From assembly GCA_037951165.1 (NCBI GenBank), contig JBBDHG010000051.1, forward strand, positions 3,079,501 to 3,143,500: a stretch of DNA of 64,000 nt, read 5' to 3'. The notes under the pieces were generated by a model. That model worked only from the letters and a program-made list of their open reading frames with translations. It ran no database searches and was not told the DNA's origin. The stretch comes from Lophius americanus (Eukaryota; Chordata; Actinopteri; Lophiiformes; Lophiidae). Both the position numbers and the translations under genes were made by a program. This document shows, piece by piece, positions 22,201 to 37,200 of this stretch; position 1 is the first letter of the stretch; every line of letters starts with the position of its first letter.

Positions 22201-25200
22201 TTACTTTTTCAAAATTAAAAAAGATTAATTTAAAAACCTATAATACTATAGAAAATACTATGATGACTGAAATGAAAATATTGTAGCCATGAGGTAAAGT
22301 AAATGGGCTTTAGAATACGTTTTTTTTGGTCGGACGTCCATGAGCCTGCGACGTAGTTGGGTTGGTGCGCGCGCGCCCAGCCGTTAAAAACTAAACCGTG
22401 AGGACAAGAAGTCAGAATGCGGAGGAAGCTAAAATTACGAGTAGTTTAATAAAAATGCAATCTTAATTAACTAATTAATTAATTAACATTGCTGCTTTTT
22501 GGTCAGGCTTTTATATAGTTATTTTATTTTTTTATTGATGCTTTTATCTGCTTTTGCTTTGTAGCACTCTGAGATTCGATCCAAATGTAAAGTGCATTAT
22601 AAATTAAATGTATTATTATTATTAATCTTGGCTTCTAATGGGAACTTTTAGGAAGAGAAATGTGGATCAGGAGGAGAATATTATTTGCAGCGTTGTAGAA
22701 ACTGCAGTGGAAGACAGTGAACATAGCAGCATCCCTGAATCAACAAGCAGCAAACGGCAAAACAGTAAGGAGATATGACTCAGGTTACATCAAATTTGAA
22801 TTGTGCATTAACAGGGACTTACAGTTGATATTGTTAATGAGCTTTCCTGCTCTGTCTCCATATGTGTGTGAGGGGCTGCCTCAAAATGTGGTACGCCTGC
22901 CACTGGTGGTACGCAGGCTCCCTCTTGTGGCACGCGGAGGAATCTCTGAAATTGCTTACTTTTTCAAAATTAAAAAAGATTAATTTAAAAACCTATAATA
23001 CTATAGAAAATACTATGATGACTGAAATGAAAATATTGTAGCCATGAGATAAAGTAAATGGGCTTTAGAATACGTTTTTTTTGGTCGGACGTCCATGAGC
23101 CTGCGACGTAGTTGGGTTGGTGCGCGCGCGCCCAGCCGTTAACTAAACCGTGAGGACAAGAAGTCAGAATGCGGAGGAAGCTAAAATTACGAGTAGTTTA
23201 ATAAAAATGCAATCTTAATTAACTAATTAATTAATTAACATTGCTGCTTTTTGGTCAGGCTTTTATATAGTTATTTTATTTTTTTATTGATGCTTTTATC
23301 TGCTTTTGCTTTGTAGCACTCTGAGATTCGATCCAAATGTAAAGTGCATTATAAATTAAATGTATTATTATTATTAATCTTGGCTTCTAATGGGAACTTT
23401 TAGGAAGAGAAATGTGGATCAGGAGGAGAATATTATTTGCAGCGTTGTAGAAACTGCAGTGGAAGACAGTGAACATAGCAGCATCCCTGAATCAACAAGC
23501 AGCAAACGGCAAAACAGTAAGGAGATGTAACTCAGGTTACATCAAATTTGAATTGTGCATTAACAGGGACTTACAGTTGATATTGTTAATGAGCTTTCCT
23601 GCTCTGTCTCCATATGTGTGTGAGGGGCTGCCTCAAAATGTGGTACGCCTACCACTGGTGGTACGCAGGCTCCCTCTTGTGGCACGCGGAGGAATCTCTG
23701 AAATTGCTTACGTTTTCAAAATTAAAAAAGATTAATTTAAAAACCTATAATACTATAGAAAATACTATGATGACTGAAATGAAAATATTGTAGCCATGAG
23801 ATAAAGTAAATGGGCTTTAGAATAAGTTTTTTTTGGTCGGACGTCCATGAGCCTGCGACGTAGTTGGGTTGGTGCGCGCGCGCCTAGCCGTTAACTAAAC
23901 CGTGAGGACAAGAAGTCAGAATGCGGAGGAAGCTAAAATTACGAGTAGTTTAATAAAAATGCAATCTTAATTAACTAATTAATTAATTAACATTGCTGCT
24001 TTTTGGTCAGGCTTTTATATAGTTATTTTATTTTTTTATTGATGCTTTTATCTGCTTTTGCTTTGTAGCACTCTGAGATTCGATCCAAATGTAAAGTGCA
24101 TTATAAATTAAATGTATTATTATTATTAATCTTGGCTTCTAATGGGAACTTTTAGGAAGAGAAATGTGGATCAGGAGGAGAATATTATTTGAAGCGTTGT
24201 AGAAACTGCAGTGGAAGACAGGGACTTACAGGGACTTACAGTTGATATTGTTAATGAGCTTTCCTGCTCTGTCTCCATATGTGTGTGAGGGGCTGCCTCA
24301 AAATGTGGTACGCCTACCACTGGTGGTACGCAGGCTCCCTCTTGTGGCACGCAGAGGAATCTCTGAAATTGCTTACTTTTTCAAAATTAAAAAAGATTAA
24401 TTTAAAAACCTATAATACTATAGAAAATACTATGATGACTGAAATGAAAATATTGTAGCCATGAGGTAAAGTAAATGGGCTTTAGAATACGTTTTTTTTG
24501 GTCGGACGTCCATGAGCCTGCGACGTAGTTGGGTTGGTGCGCGCGCGCCCAGCCGTTAAAAACTAAACCGTGAGGACAAGAAGTCAGAATGCGGAGGAAG
24601 CTAAAATTACGAGTAGTTTAATAAAAATGCAATCTTAATTAACTAATTAATTAATTAACATTGCTGCTTTTTGGTCAGGCTTTTATATAGTTATTTTATT
24701 TTTTTATTGATGCTTTTATCTGCTTTTGCTTTGTAGCACTCTGAGATTCGATCCAAATGTAAAGTGCATTATAAATTAAATGTATTATTATTATTAATCT
24801 TGGCTTCTAATGGGAACTTTTAGGAAGAGAAATGTGGATCAGGAGGAGAATATTATTTGCAGCGTTGTAGAAACTGCAGTGGAAGACAGTGAACATAGCA
24901 GCATCCCTGAATCAACAAGCAGCAAACGGCAAAACAGTAAGGAGATATGACTCAGGTTACATCAAATTTGAATTGTGCATTAACAGGGACTTACAGTTGA
25001 TATTGTTAATGAGCTTTCCTGCTCTGTCTCCATATGTGTGTGAGGGGCTGCCTCAAAATGTGGTACGCCTGCCACTGGTGGTACGCAGGCTCCCTCTTGT
25101 GGCACGCGGAGGAATCTCTGAAATTGCTTACTTTTTCAAAATTAAAAAAGATTAATTTAAAAACCTATAATACTATAGAAAATACTATGATGACTGAAAT

Positions 25201-28200
25201 GAAAATATTGTAGCCATGAGATAAAGTAAATGGGCTTTAGAATACGTTTTTTTTGGTCGGACGTCCATGAGCCTGCGACGTAGTTGGGTTGGTGCGCGCG
25301 CGCCCAGCCGTTAACTAAACCGTGAGGACAAGAAGTCAGAATGCGGAGGAAGCTAAAATTACGAGTAGTTTAATAAAAATGCAATCTTAATTAACTAATT
25401 AATTAATTAACATTGCTGCTTTTTGGTCAGGCTTTTATATAGTTATTTTATTTTTTTATTGATGCTTTTATCTGCTTTTGCTTTGTAGCACTCTGAGATT
25501 CGATCCAAATGTAAAGTGCATTATAAATTAAATGTATTATTATTATTAATCTTGGCTTCTAATGGGAACTTTTAGGAAGAGAAATGTGGATCAGGAGGAG
25601 AATATTATTTGCAGCGTTGTAGAAACTGCAGCGGAAGACAGTGAACATAGCAGCATCCCTGAATCAACAAGCAGCAAACGGCAAAACAGTAAGGAGATAT
25701 GACTCAGGTTACATCAAATTTGAATTGTGCATTAACAGGGACTTACAGTTGATATTGTTAATGAGCTTTCCTGCTCTGTCTCCATATGTGTGTGAGGGGC
25801 TGCCTCAAAATGTGGTACGCCTACCACTGGTGGTACGCAGGCTCCCTCTTGTGGCACGCGGAGGAATCTCTGAAATTGCTTACTTTTTCAAAATTAAAAA
25901 AGATTAATTTAAAAACCTATAATACTATAGAAAATACTATGATGACTGAAATGAAAATATTGTAGCCATGAGATAAAGTAAATGGGCTTTAGAATAAGTT
26001 TTTTTTGGTCGGACGTCCATGAGCCTGCGACGTAGTTGGGTTGGTGCGCGCGCGCCCAGCCGTTAACTAAACCGTGAGGACAAGAAGTCAGAATGCGGAG
26101 GAAGCTAAAATTACGAGTAGTTTAATAAAAATGCAATCTTAATTAACTAATTAATTAATTAACATTGCTGCTTTTTGGTCAGGCTTTTATATAGTTATTT
26201 TATTTTTTTATTGATGCTTTTATCTGCTTTTGCTTTGTAGCACTCTGAGATTCGATCCAAATGTAAAGTGCATTATAAATTAAATGTATTATTATTATTA
26301 ATCTTGGCTTCTAATGGGAACTTTTAGGAAGAGAAATGTGGATCAGGAGGAGAATATTATTTGAAGCGTTGTAGAAACTGCAGTGGAAGACAGGGACTTA
26401 CAGGGACTTACAGTTGATATTGTTAATGAGCTTTCCTGCTCTGTCTCGATATGTGTGTGAGGGGCTGCCTCAAAATGTGGTACGCCTACCACTGGTGGTA
26501 CGCAGGCTCCCTCTTGTGGCACGCAGAGGAATCTCTGAAATTGCTTACTTTTTCAAAATTAAAAAAGATTAATTTAAAAACCTATAATACTATAGAAAAT
26601 ACTATGATGACTGAAATGAAAATATTGTAGCCATGAGGTAAAGTAAATGGGCTTTAGAATACGTTTTTTTTGGTCGGACGTCCATGAGCCTGCGACGTAG
26701 TTGGGTTGGTGCGCGCGCGCCCAGCCGTTAAAAACTAAACCGTGAGGACAAGAAGTCAGAATGCGGAGGAAGCTAAAATTACGAGTAGTTTAATAAAAAT
26801 GCAATCTTAATTAACTAATTAATTAATTAACATTGCTGCTTTTTGGTCAGGCTTTTATATAGTTATTTTATTTTTTTATTGATGCTTTTATCTGCTTTTG
26901 CTTTGTAGCACTCTGAGATTCGATCCAAATGTAAAGTGCATTATAAATTAAATGTATTATTATTATTAATCTTGGCTTCTAATGGGAACTTTTAGGAAGA
27001 GAAATGTGGATCAGGAGGAGAATATTATTTGCAGCGTTGTAGAAACTGCAGTGGAAGACAGTGAACATAGCAGCATCCCTGAATCAACAAGCAGCAAACG
27101 GCAAAACAGTAAGGAGATATGACTCAGGTTACATCAAATTTGAATTGTGCATTAACAGGGACTTACAGTTGATATTGTTAATGAGCTTTCCTGCTCTGTC
27201 TCCATATGTGTGTGAGGGGCTGCCTCAAAATGTGGTACGCCTGCCACTGGTGGTACGCAGGCTCCCTCTTGTGGCACGCGGAGGAATCTCTGAAATTGCT
27301 TACTTTTTCAAAATTAAAAAAGATTAATTTAAAAACCTATAATACTATAGAAAATACTATGATGACTGAAATGAAAATATTGTAGCCATGAGATAAAGTA
27401 AATGGGCTTTAGAATACGTTTTTTTTGGTCGGACGTCCATGAGCCTGCGACGTAGTTGGGTTGGTGCGCGCGCGCCCAGCCGTTAACTAAACCGTGAGGA
27501 CAAGAAGTCAGAATGCGGAGGAAGCTAAAATTACGAGTAGTTTAATAAAAATGCAATCTTAATTAACTAATTAATTAATTAACATTGCTGCTTTTTGGTC
27601 AGGCTTTTATATAGTTATTTTGTTATTGATGCTTTTATCTGCTTTTGCTTTGTAGCACTCTGAGATTCGATCCAAATGTAAAGTGCATTATAAATTAAAT
27701 GTATTATTATTATTAATCTTGGCTTCTAATGGGAACTTTTAGGAAGAGAAATGTGGATCAGGAGGAGAATATTATTTGCAGCGTTGTAGAAACTGCAGTG
27801 GAAGACAGTGAACATAGCAGCATCCCTGAATCAACAAGCAGCAAACGGCAAAACAGTAAGGAGATGTAACTCAGGTTACATCAAATTTGAATTGTGCATT
27901 AACAGGGACTTACAGTTGATATTGTTAATGAGCTTTCCTGCTCTGTCTCCATATGTGTGTGAGGGGCTGCCTCAAAATGTGGTACGCCTACCACTGGTGG
28001 TACGCAGGCTCCCTCTTGTGGCACGCAGAGGAATCTCTGAAATTGCTTACTTTTTCAAAATTAAAAAAGATTAATTTAAAAACCTATAATACTATAGAAA
28101 ATACTATGATGACTGAAATGAAAATATTGTAGCCATGAGGTAAAGTAAATGGGCTTTAGAATACGTTTTTTTTGGTCGGACGTCCATGAGCCTGCGACGT

Positions 28201-31200
28201 AGTTGGGTTGGTGCGCGCGCGCCCAGCCGTTAAAAACTAAACCGTGAGGACAAGAAGTCAGAATGCGGAGGAAGCTAAAATTACGAGTAGTTTAATAAAA
28301 ATGCAATCTTAATTAACTAATTAATTAATTAACATTGCTGCTTTTTGGTCAGGCTTTTATATAGTTATTTTATTTTTTTATTGATGCTTTTATCTGCTTT
28401 TGCTTTGTAGCACTCTGAGATTCGATCCAAATGTAAAGTGCATTATAAATTAAATGTATTATTATTATTAATCTTGGCTTCTAATGGGAACTTTTAGGAA
28501 GAGAAATGTGGATCAGGAGGAGAATATTATTTGCAGCGTTGTAGAAACTGCAGTGGAAGACAGTGAACATAGCAGCATCCCTGAATCAACAAGCAGCAAA
28601 CGGCAAAACAGTAAGGAGATATGACTCAGGTTACATCAAATTTGAATTGTGCATTAACAGGGACTTACAGTTGATATTGTTAATGAGCTTTCCTGCTCTG
28701 TCTCCATATGTGTGTGAGGGGCTGCCTCAAAATGTGGTACGCCTGCCACTGGTGGTACGCAGGCTCCCTCTTGTGGCACGCGGAGGAATCTCTGAAATTG
28801 CTTACTTTTTCAAAATTAAAAAAGATTAATTTAAAAACCTATAATACTATAGAAAATACTATGATGACTGAAATGAAAATATTGTAGCCATGAGATAAAG
28901 TAAATGGGCTTTAGAATACGTTTTTTTTGGTCGGACGTCCATGAGCCTGCGACGTAGTTGGGTTGGTGCGCGCGCGCCCAGCCGTTAACTAAACCGTGAG
29001 GACAAGAAGTCAGAATGCGGAGGAAGCTAAAATTACGAGTAGTTTAATAAAAATGCAATCTTAATTAACTAATTAATTAATTAACATTGCTGCTTTTTTG
29101 TCAGGCTTTTATATAGTTATTTTATTTTTTTATTGATGCTTTTATCTGCTTTTGCTTTGTAGCACTCTGAGATTCGATCCAAATGTAAAGTGCATTATAA
29201 ATTAAATGTATTATTATTATTAATCTTGGCTTCTAATGGGAACTTTTAGGAAGAGAAATGTGGATCAGGAGGAGAATATTATTTGCAGCGTTGTAGAAAC
29301 TGCAGTGGAAGACAGTGAACATAGCAGCATCCCTGAATCAACAAGCAGCAAACGGCAAAACAGTAAGGAGATGTAACTCAGGTTACATCAAATTTGAATT
29401 GTGCATTAACAGGGACTTACAGTTGATATTGTTAATGAGCTTTCCTGCTCTGTCTCCATATGTGTGTGAGGGGCTGCCTCAAAATGTGGTACGCCTACCA
29501 CTGGTGGTACGCAGGCTCCCTCTTGTGGCACGCGGAGGAATCTCTGAAATTGCTTACTTTTTCAAAATTAAAAAAGATTAATTTAAAAACCTATAATACT
29601 ATAGAAAATACTATGATGACTGAAATGAAAATATTGTAGCCATGAGATAAAGTAAATGGGCTTTAGAATAAGTTTTTTTTGGTCGGACGTCCATGAGCCT
29701 GCGACGTAGTTGGGTTGGTGCGCGCGCGCCCAGCCGTTAAAAACTAAACCGTGAGGACAAGAAGTCAGAATGCGGAGGAAGCTAAAATTACGAGTAGTTT
29801 AATAAAAATGCAATCTTAATTAACTAATTAATTAATTAACATTGCTGCTTTTTTGTCAGGCTTTTATATAGTTATTTTATTTTTTTATTGATGCTTTTAT
29901 CTGCTTTTGCTTTGTAGCACTCTGAGATTCGATCCAAATGTAAAGTGCATTATAAATTAAATGTATTATTATTATTAATCTTGGCTTCTAATGGGAACTT
30001 TTAGGAAGAGAAATGTGGATCAGGAGGAGAATATTATTTGCAGCGTTGTAGAAACTGCAGTGGAAGACAGTGAACATAGCAGCATCCCTGAATCAACAAG
30101 CAGCAAACGGCAAAACAGTAAGGAGATGTAACTCGGGTTACATCAAATTTGAATTGTGCATTAACAGGGACTTACAGTTAATATTGTTAATGAGCTTTCC
30201 TGCTCTGTCTCCATATGTGTGTGAGGGGCTGCCTCAAAATGTGGTACGCCTACCACTGGTGGTACGCAGGCTCCCTCTTGTGGCACGCGGAGGAATCTCT
30301 GAAATTGCTTACTTTTTCAAAATTAAAAAAGATTAATTTAAAAACCTATAATACTATAGAAAATACTATGATGACTGAAATGAAAATATTGTAGCCATGA
30401 GATAAAGTAAATGGGCTTTAGAATAAGTTTTTTTTGGTCGGACGTCCATGAGCCTGCGACGTAGTTGGGTTGGTGCGCGCGCGCCTAGCCGTTAACTAAA
30501 CCGTGAGGACAAGAAGTCAGAATGCGGAGGAAGCTAAAATTACGAGTAGTTTAATAAAAATGCAATCTTAATTAACTAATTAATTAATTAACATTGCTGC
30601 TTTTTGGTCAGGCTTTTATATAGTTATTTTATTTTTTTATTGATGCTTTTATCTGCTTTTGCTTTGTAGCACTCTGAGATTCGATCCAAATGTAAAGTGC
30701 ATTATAAATTAAATGTATTATTATTATTAATCTTGGCTTCTAATGGGAACTTTTAGGAAGAGAAATGTGGATCAGGAGGAGAATATTATTTGAAGCGTTG
30801 TAGAAACTGCAGTGGAAGACAGGGACTTACAGGGACTTACAGTTGATATTGTTAATGAGCTTTCCTGCTCTGTCTCCATATGTGTGTGAGGGGCTGCCTC
30901 AAAATGTGGTACGCCCTACCACTGGTGATACGCAGGCTCCCTCTTGTGGCACGCAGAGGAATCTCTGAAATTGCTTACTTTTTCAAAATTAAAAAAGATT
31001 AATTTAAAAACCTATAATACTATAGAAAATACTATGATGACTGAAATGAAAATATTGTAGCCATGAGGTAAAGTAAATGGGCTTTAGAATACGTTTTTTT
31101 TGGTCGGACGTCCATGAGCCTGCGACGTAGTTGGGTTGGTGCGCGCGCGCCCAGCCGTTAAAAACTAAACCGTGAGGACAAGAAGTCAGAATGCGGAGGA

Positions 31201-34200
31201 AGCTAAAATTACGAGTAGTTTAATAAAAATGCAATCTTAATTAACTAATTAATTAATTAACATTGCTGCTTTTTGGTCAGGCTTTTATATAGTTATTTTA
31301 TTTTTTTATTGATGCTTTTATCTGCTTTTGCTTTGTAGCACTCTGAGATTCGATCCAAATGTAAAGTGCATTATAAATTAAATGTATTATTATTATTAAT
31401 CTTGGCTTCTAATGGGAACTTTTAGGAAGAGAAATGTGGATCAGGAGGAGAATATTATTTGCAGCGTTGTAGAAACTGCAGTGGAAGACAGTGAACATAG
31501 CAGCATCCCTGAATCAACAAGCAGCAAACGGCAAAACAGTAAGGAGATATGACTCAGGTTACATCAAATTTGAATTGTGCATTAACAGGGACTTACAGTT
31601 GATATTGTTAATGAGCTTTCCTGCTCTGTCTCCATATGTGTGTGAGGGGCTGCCTCAAAATGTGGTACGCCTACCACTGGTGGTACGCAGGCTCCCTCTT
31701 GTGGCACGCGGAGGAATCTCTGAAATTGCTTACTTTTTCAAAATTAAAAAAGATTAATTTAAAAACCTATAATACTATAGAAAATACTATGATGACTGAA
31801 ATGAAAATATTGTAGCCATGAGATAAAGTAAATGGGCTTTAGAATAAGTTTTTTTTGGTCGGACGTCCATGAGCCTGCGACGTAGTTGGGTTGGTGCGCG
31901 CGCGCCTAGCCGTTAACTAAACCGTGAGGACAAGAAGTCAGAATGCGGAGGAAGCTAAAATTACGAGTAGTTTAATAAAAATGCAATCTTAATTAACTAA
32001 TTAATTAATTAACATTGCTGCTTTTTGGTCAGGCTTTTATATAGTTATTTTATTTTTTTATTGATGCTTTTATCTGCTTTTGCTTTGTAGCACTCTGAGA
32101 TTCGATCCAAATGTAAAGTGCATTATAAATTAAATGTATTATTATTATTAATCTTGGCTTCTAATGGGAACTTTTAGGAAGAGAAATGTGGATCAGGAGG
32201 AGAATATTATTTGCAGCGTTGTAGAAACTGCAGTGGAAGACAGTGAACATAGCAGCATCCCTGAATCAACAAGCAGCAAACGGCAAAACAGTAAGGAGAT
32301 ATGACTCAGGTTACATCAAATTTGAATTGTGCATTAACAGGGACTTACAGTTGATATTGTTAATGAGCTTTCCTGCTCTGTCTCCATATGTGTGTGAGGG
32401 GCTGCCTCAAAATGTGGTACGCCTACCACTGGTGGTACGCAGGCTCCCTCTTGTGGCACGCGGAGGAATCTCTGAAATTGCTTACTTTTTCAAAATTAAA
32501 AAAGATTAATTTAAAAACCTATAATACTATAGAAAATACTATGATGACTGAAATGAAAATATTGTAGCCATGAGATAAAGTAAATGGGCTTTAGAATAAG
32601 TTTTTTTTGGTCGGACGTCCATGAGCCTGCGACGTAGTTGGGTTGGTGCGCGCGCGCCTAGCCGTTAACTAAACCGTGAGGACAAGAAGTCAGAATGCGG
32701 AGGAAGCTAAAATTACGAGTAGTTTAATAAAAATGCAATCTTAATTAACTAATTAATTAATTAACATTGCTGCTTTTTGGTCAGGCTTTTATATAGTTAT
32801 TTTATTTTTTTATTGATGCTTTTATCTGCTTTTGCTTTGTAGCACTCTGAGATTCGATCCAAATGTAAAGTGCATTATAAATTAAATGTATTATTATTAT
32901 TAATCTTGGCTTCTAATGGGAACTTTTAGGAAGAGAAATGTGGATCAGGAGGAGAATATTATTTGCAGCGTTGTAGAAACTGCAGTGGAAGACAGTGAAC
33001 ATAGCAGCATCCCTGAATCAACAAGCAGCAAACGGCAAAACAGTAAGGAGATGTAACTCAGGTTACATCAAATTTGAATTGTGCATTAACAGGGACTTAC
33101 AGTTGATATTGTTAATGAGCTTTCCTGCTCTGTCTCCATATGTGTGTGAGGGGCTGCCTCAAAATGTGGTACGCCCTACCACTGGTGATACGCAGGCTCC
33201 CTCTTGTGGCACGCAGAGGAATCTCTGAAATTGCTTACTTTTTCAAAATTAAAAAAGATTAATTTAAAAACCTATAATACTATAGAAAATACTATGATGA
33301 CTGAAATGAAAATATTGTAGCCATGAGGTAAAGTAAATGGGCTTTAGAATACGTTTTTTTTGGTCGGACGTCCATGAGCCTGCGACGTAGTTGGGTTGGT
33401 GCGCGCGCGCCCAGCCGTTAAAAACTAAACCGTGAGGACAAGAAGTCAGAATGCGGAGGAAGCTAAAATTACGAGTAGTTTAATAAAAATGCAATCTTAA
33501 TTAACTAATTAATTAATTAACATTGCTGCTTTTTGGTCAGGCTTTTATATAGTTATTTTATTTTTTTATTGATGCTTTTATCTGCTTTTGCTTTGTAGCA
33601 CTCTGAGATTCGATCCAAATGTAAAGTGCATTATAAATTAAATGTATTATTATTATTAATCTTGGCTTCTAATGGGAACTTTTAGGAAGAGAAATGTGGA
33701 TCAGGAGGAGAATATTATTTGCAGCGTTGTAGAAACTGCAGTGGAAGACAGTGAACATAGCAGCATCCCTGAATCAACAAGCAGCAAACGGCAAAACAGT
33801 AAGGAGATATGACTCAGGTTACATCAAATTTGAATTGTGCATTAACAGGGACTTACAGTTGATATTGTTAATGAGCTTTCCTGCTCTGTCTCCATATGTG
33901 TGTGAGGGGCTGCCTCAAAATGTGGTACGCCTACCACTGGTGGTACGCAGGCTCCCTCTTGTGGCACGCGGAGGAATCTCTGAAATTGCTTACTTTTTCA
34001 AAATTAAAAAAGATTAATTTAAAAACCTATAATACTATAGAAAATACTATGATGACTGAAATGAAAATATTGTAGCCATGAGATAAAGTAAATGGGCTTT
34101 AGAATAAGTTTTTTTTGGTCGGACGTCCATGAGCCTGCGACGTAGTTGGGTTGGTGCGCGCGCGCCTAGCCGTTAACTAAACCGTGAGGACAAGAAGTCA

Positions 34201-37200
34201 GAATGCGGAGGAAGCTAAAATTACGAGTAGTTTAATAAAAATGCAATCTTAATTAACTAATTAATTAATTAACATTGCTGCTTTTTGGTCAGGCTTTTAT
34301 ATAGTTATTTTATTTTTTTATTGATGCTTTTATCTGCTTTTGCTTTGTAGCACTCTGAGATTCGATCCAAATGTAAAGTGCATTATAAATTAAATGTATT
34401 ATTATTATTAATCTTGGCTTCTAATGGGAACTTTTAGGAAGAGAAATGTGGATCAGGAGGAGAATATTATTTGCAGCGTTGTAGAAACTGCAGTGGAAGA
34501 CAGTGAACATAGCAGCATCCCTGAATCAACAAGCAGCAAACGGCAAAACAGTAAGGAGATATGACTCAGGTTACATCAAATTTGAATTGTGCATTAACAG
34601 GGACTTACAGTTGATATTGTTAATGAGCTTTCCTGCTCTGTCTCCATATGTGTGTGAGGGGCTGCCTCAAAATGTGTTACGCCCTACCACTGGTGATACG
34701 CAGGCTCCCTCTTGTGGCACGCAGAGGAATCTCTGAAATTGCTTACTTTTTCAAAATTAAAAAAGATTAATTTAAAAACCTATAATACTATAGAAAATAC
34801 TATGATGACTGAAATGAAAATATTGTAGCCATGAGGTAAAGTAAATGGGCTTTAGAATACGTTTTTTTTGGTCGGACGTCCATGAGCCTGCGACGTAGTT
34901 GGGTTGGTGCGCGCGCGCCCAGCCGTTAAAAACTAAACCGTGAGGACAAGAAGTCAGAATGCGGAGGAAGCTAAAATTACGAGTAGTTTAATAAAAATGC
35001 AATCTTAATTAACTAATTAATTAATTAACATTGCTGCTTTTTGGTCAGGCTTTTATATAGTTATTTTATTTTTTTATTGATGCTTTTATCTGCTTTTGCT
35101 TTGTAGCACTCTGAGATTCGATCCAAATGTAAAGTGCATTATAAATTAAATGTATTATTATTATTAATCTTGGCTTCTAATGGGAACTTTTAGGAAGAGA
35201 AATTTGGATCAGGAGGAGAATATTATTTGCAGCGTTGTAGAAACTGCAGTGGAAGACAGTGAACATAGCAGCATCCCTGAATCAACAAGCAGCAAACGGC
35301 AAAACAGTAAGGAGATATGACTCAGGTTACATCAAATTTGAATTGTGCATTAACAGGGACTTACAGTTGATATTGTTAATGAGCTTTCCTGCTCTGTCTC
35401 CATATGTGTGTGAGGGGCTGCCTCAAAATGTGGTACGCCTGCCACTGGTGGTACGCAGGCTCCCTCTTGTGGCACGCGGAGGAATCTCTGAAATTGCTTA
35501 CTTTTTCAAAATTAAAAAAGATTAATTTAAAAACCTATAATACTATAGAAAATACTATGATGACTGAAATGAAAATATTGTAGCCATGAGATAAAGTAAA
35601 TGGGCTTTAGAATACGTTTTTTTTGGTCGGACGTCCATGAGCCTGCGACGTAGTTGGGTTGGTGCGCGCGCGCCCAGCCGTTAACTAAACCGTGAGGACA
35701 AGAAGTCAGAATGCGGAGGAAGCTAAAATTACGAGTAGTTTAATAAAAATGCAATCTTAATTAACTAATTAATTAACTAACATTGCTGCTTTTTGGTCAG
35801 GCTTTTATATAGTTATTTTATTTTTTTATTGATGCTTTTATCTGCTTTTGCTTTGTAGCACTCTGAGATTCGATCCAAATGTAAAGTGCATTATAAATTA
35901 AATGTATTATTATTATTAATCTTGGCTTCTAATGGGAACTTTTAGGAAGAGAAATGTGGATCAGGAGGAGAATATTATTTGCAGCGTTGTAGAAACTGCA
36001 GTGGAAGACAGAGAACATAGCAGCATCCCTGAATCAACAAGCAGCAAACGGCAAAACAGTAAGGAGATATGACTCAGGTTACATCAAATTTGAATTGTGC
36101 ATTAACAGGGACTTACAGTTGATATTGTTAATGAGCTTTCCTGCTCTGTCTCCATATGTGTGTGAGGGGCTGCCTCAAAATGTGGTACGCCTACCACTGG
36201 TGGTACGCAGGCTCCCTCTTGTGGCACGCGGAGGAATCTCTGAAATTGCTTACTTTTTCAAAATTAAAAAAGATTAATTTAAAAACCTATAATACTATAG
36301 AAAATACTATGATGACTGAAATGAAAATATTGTAGCCATGAGATAAAGTAAATGGGCTTTAGAATAAGTTTTTTTTGGTCGGACGTCCATGAGCCTGCGA
36401 CGTAGTTGGGTTGGTGCGCGCGCGCCCAGCCGTTAAAAACTAAACCGTGAGGACAAGAAGTCAGAATGCGGAGGAAGCTAAAATTACGAGTAGTTTAATA
36501 AAAATGCAATCTTAATTAACTAATTAATTAATTAACATTGCTGCTTTTTTGTCAGGCTTTTATATAGTTATTTTATTTTTTTATTGATGCTTTTATCTGC
36601 TTTTGCTTTGTAGCACTCTGAGATTCGATCCAAATGTAAAGTGCATTATAAATTAAATGTATTATTATTATTAATCTTGGCTTCTAATGGGAACTTTTAG
36701 GAAGAGAAATGTGGATCAGGAGGAGAATATTATTTGCAGCGTTGTAGAAACTGCAGTGAAAGACAGTGAACATAGCAGCATCCCAGAATCAACAAGCAGC
36801 AAACGGCAAAACAGTAAGGAGATGTAACTCAGGTTACATCAAATTTGAATTGTGCATTAACAGGGACTTACAGTTGATATTGTTAATGAGCTTTCCTGCT
36901 CTGTCTCCATATGTGTGTGAGGGGCTGCCTCAAAATGTGGTACGCCTACCACTGGTGGTACGCAGGCTCCCTCTTGTGGCACGCGGAGGAATCTCTGAAA
37001 TTGCTTACTTTTTCAAAATTAAAAAAGATTAATTTAAAAACCTATAATACTATAGAAAATACTATGATGACTGAAATGAAAATATTGTAGCCATGAGATA
37101 AAGTAAATGGGCTTTAGAATAAGTTTTTTTTGGTCGGACGTCCATGAGCCTGCGACGTAGTTGGGTTGGTGCGCGCGCGCCCAGCCGTTAAGAACTAAAC

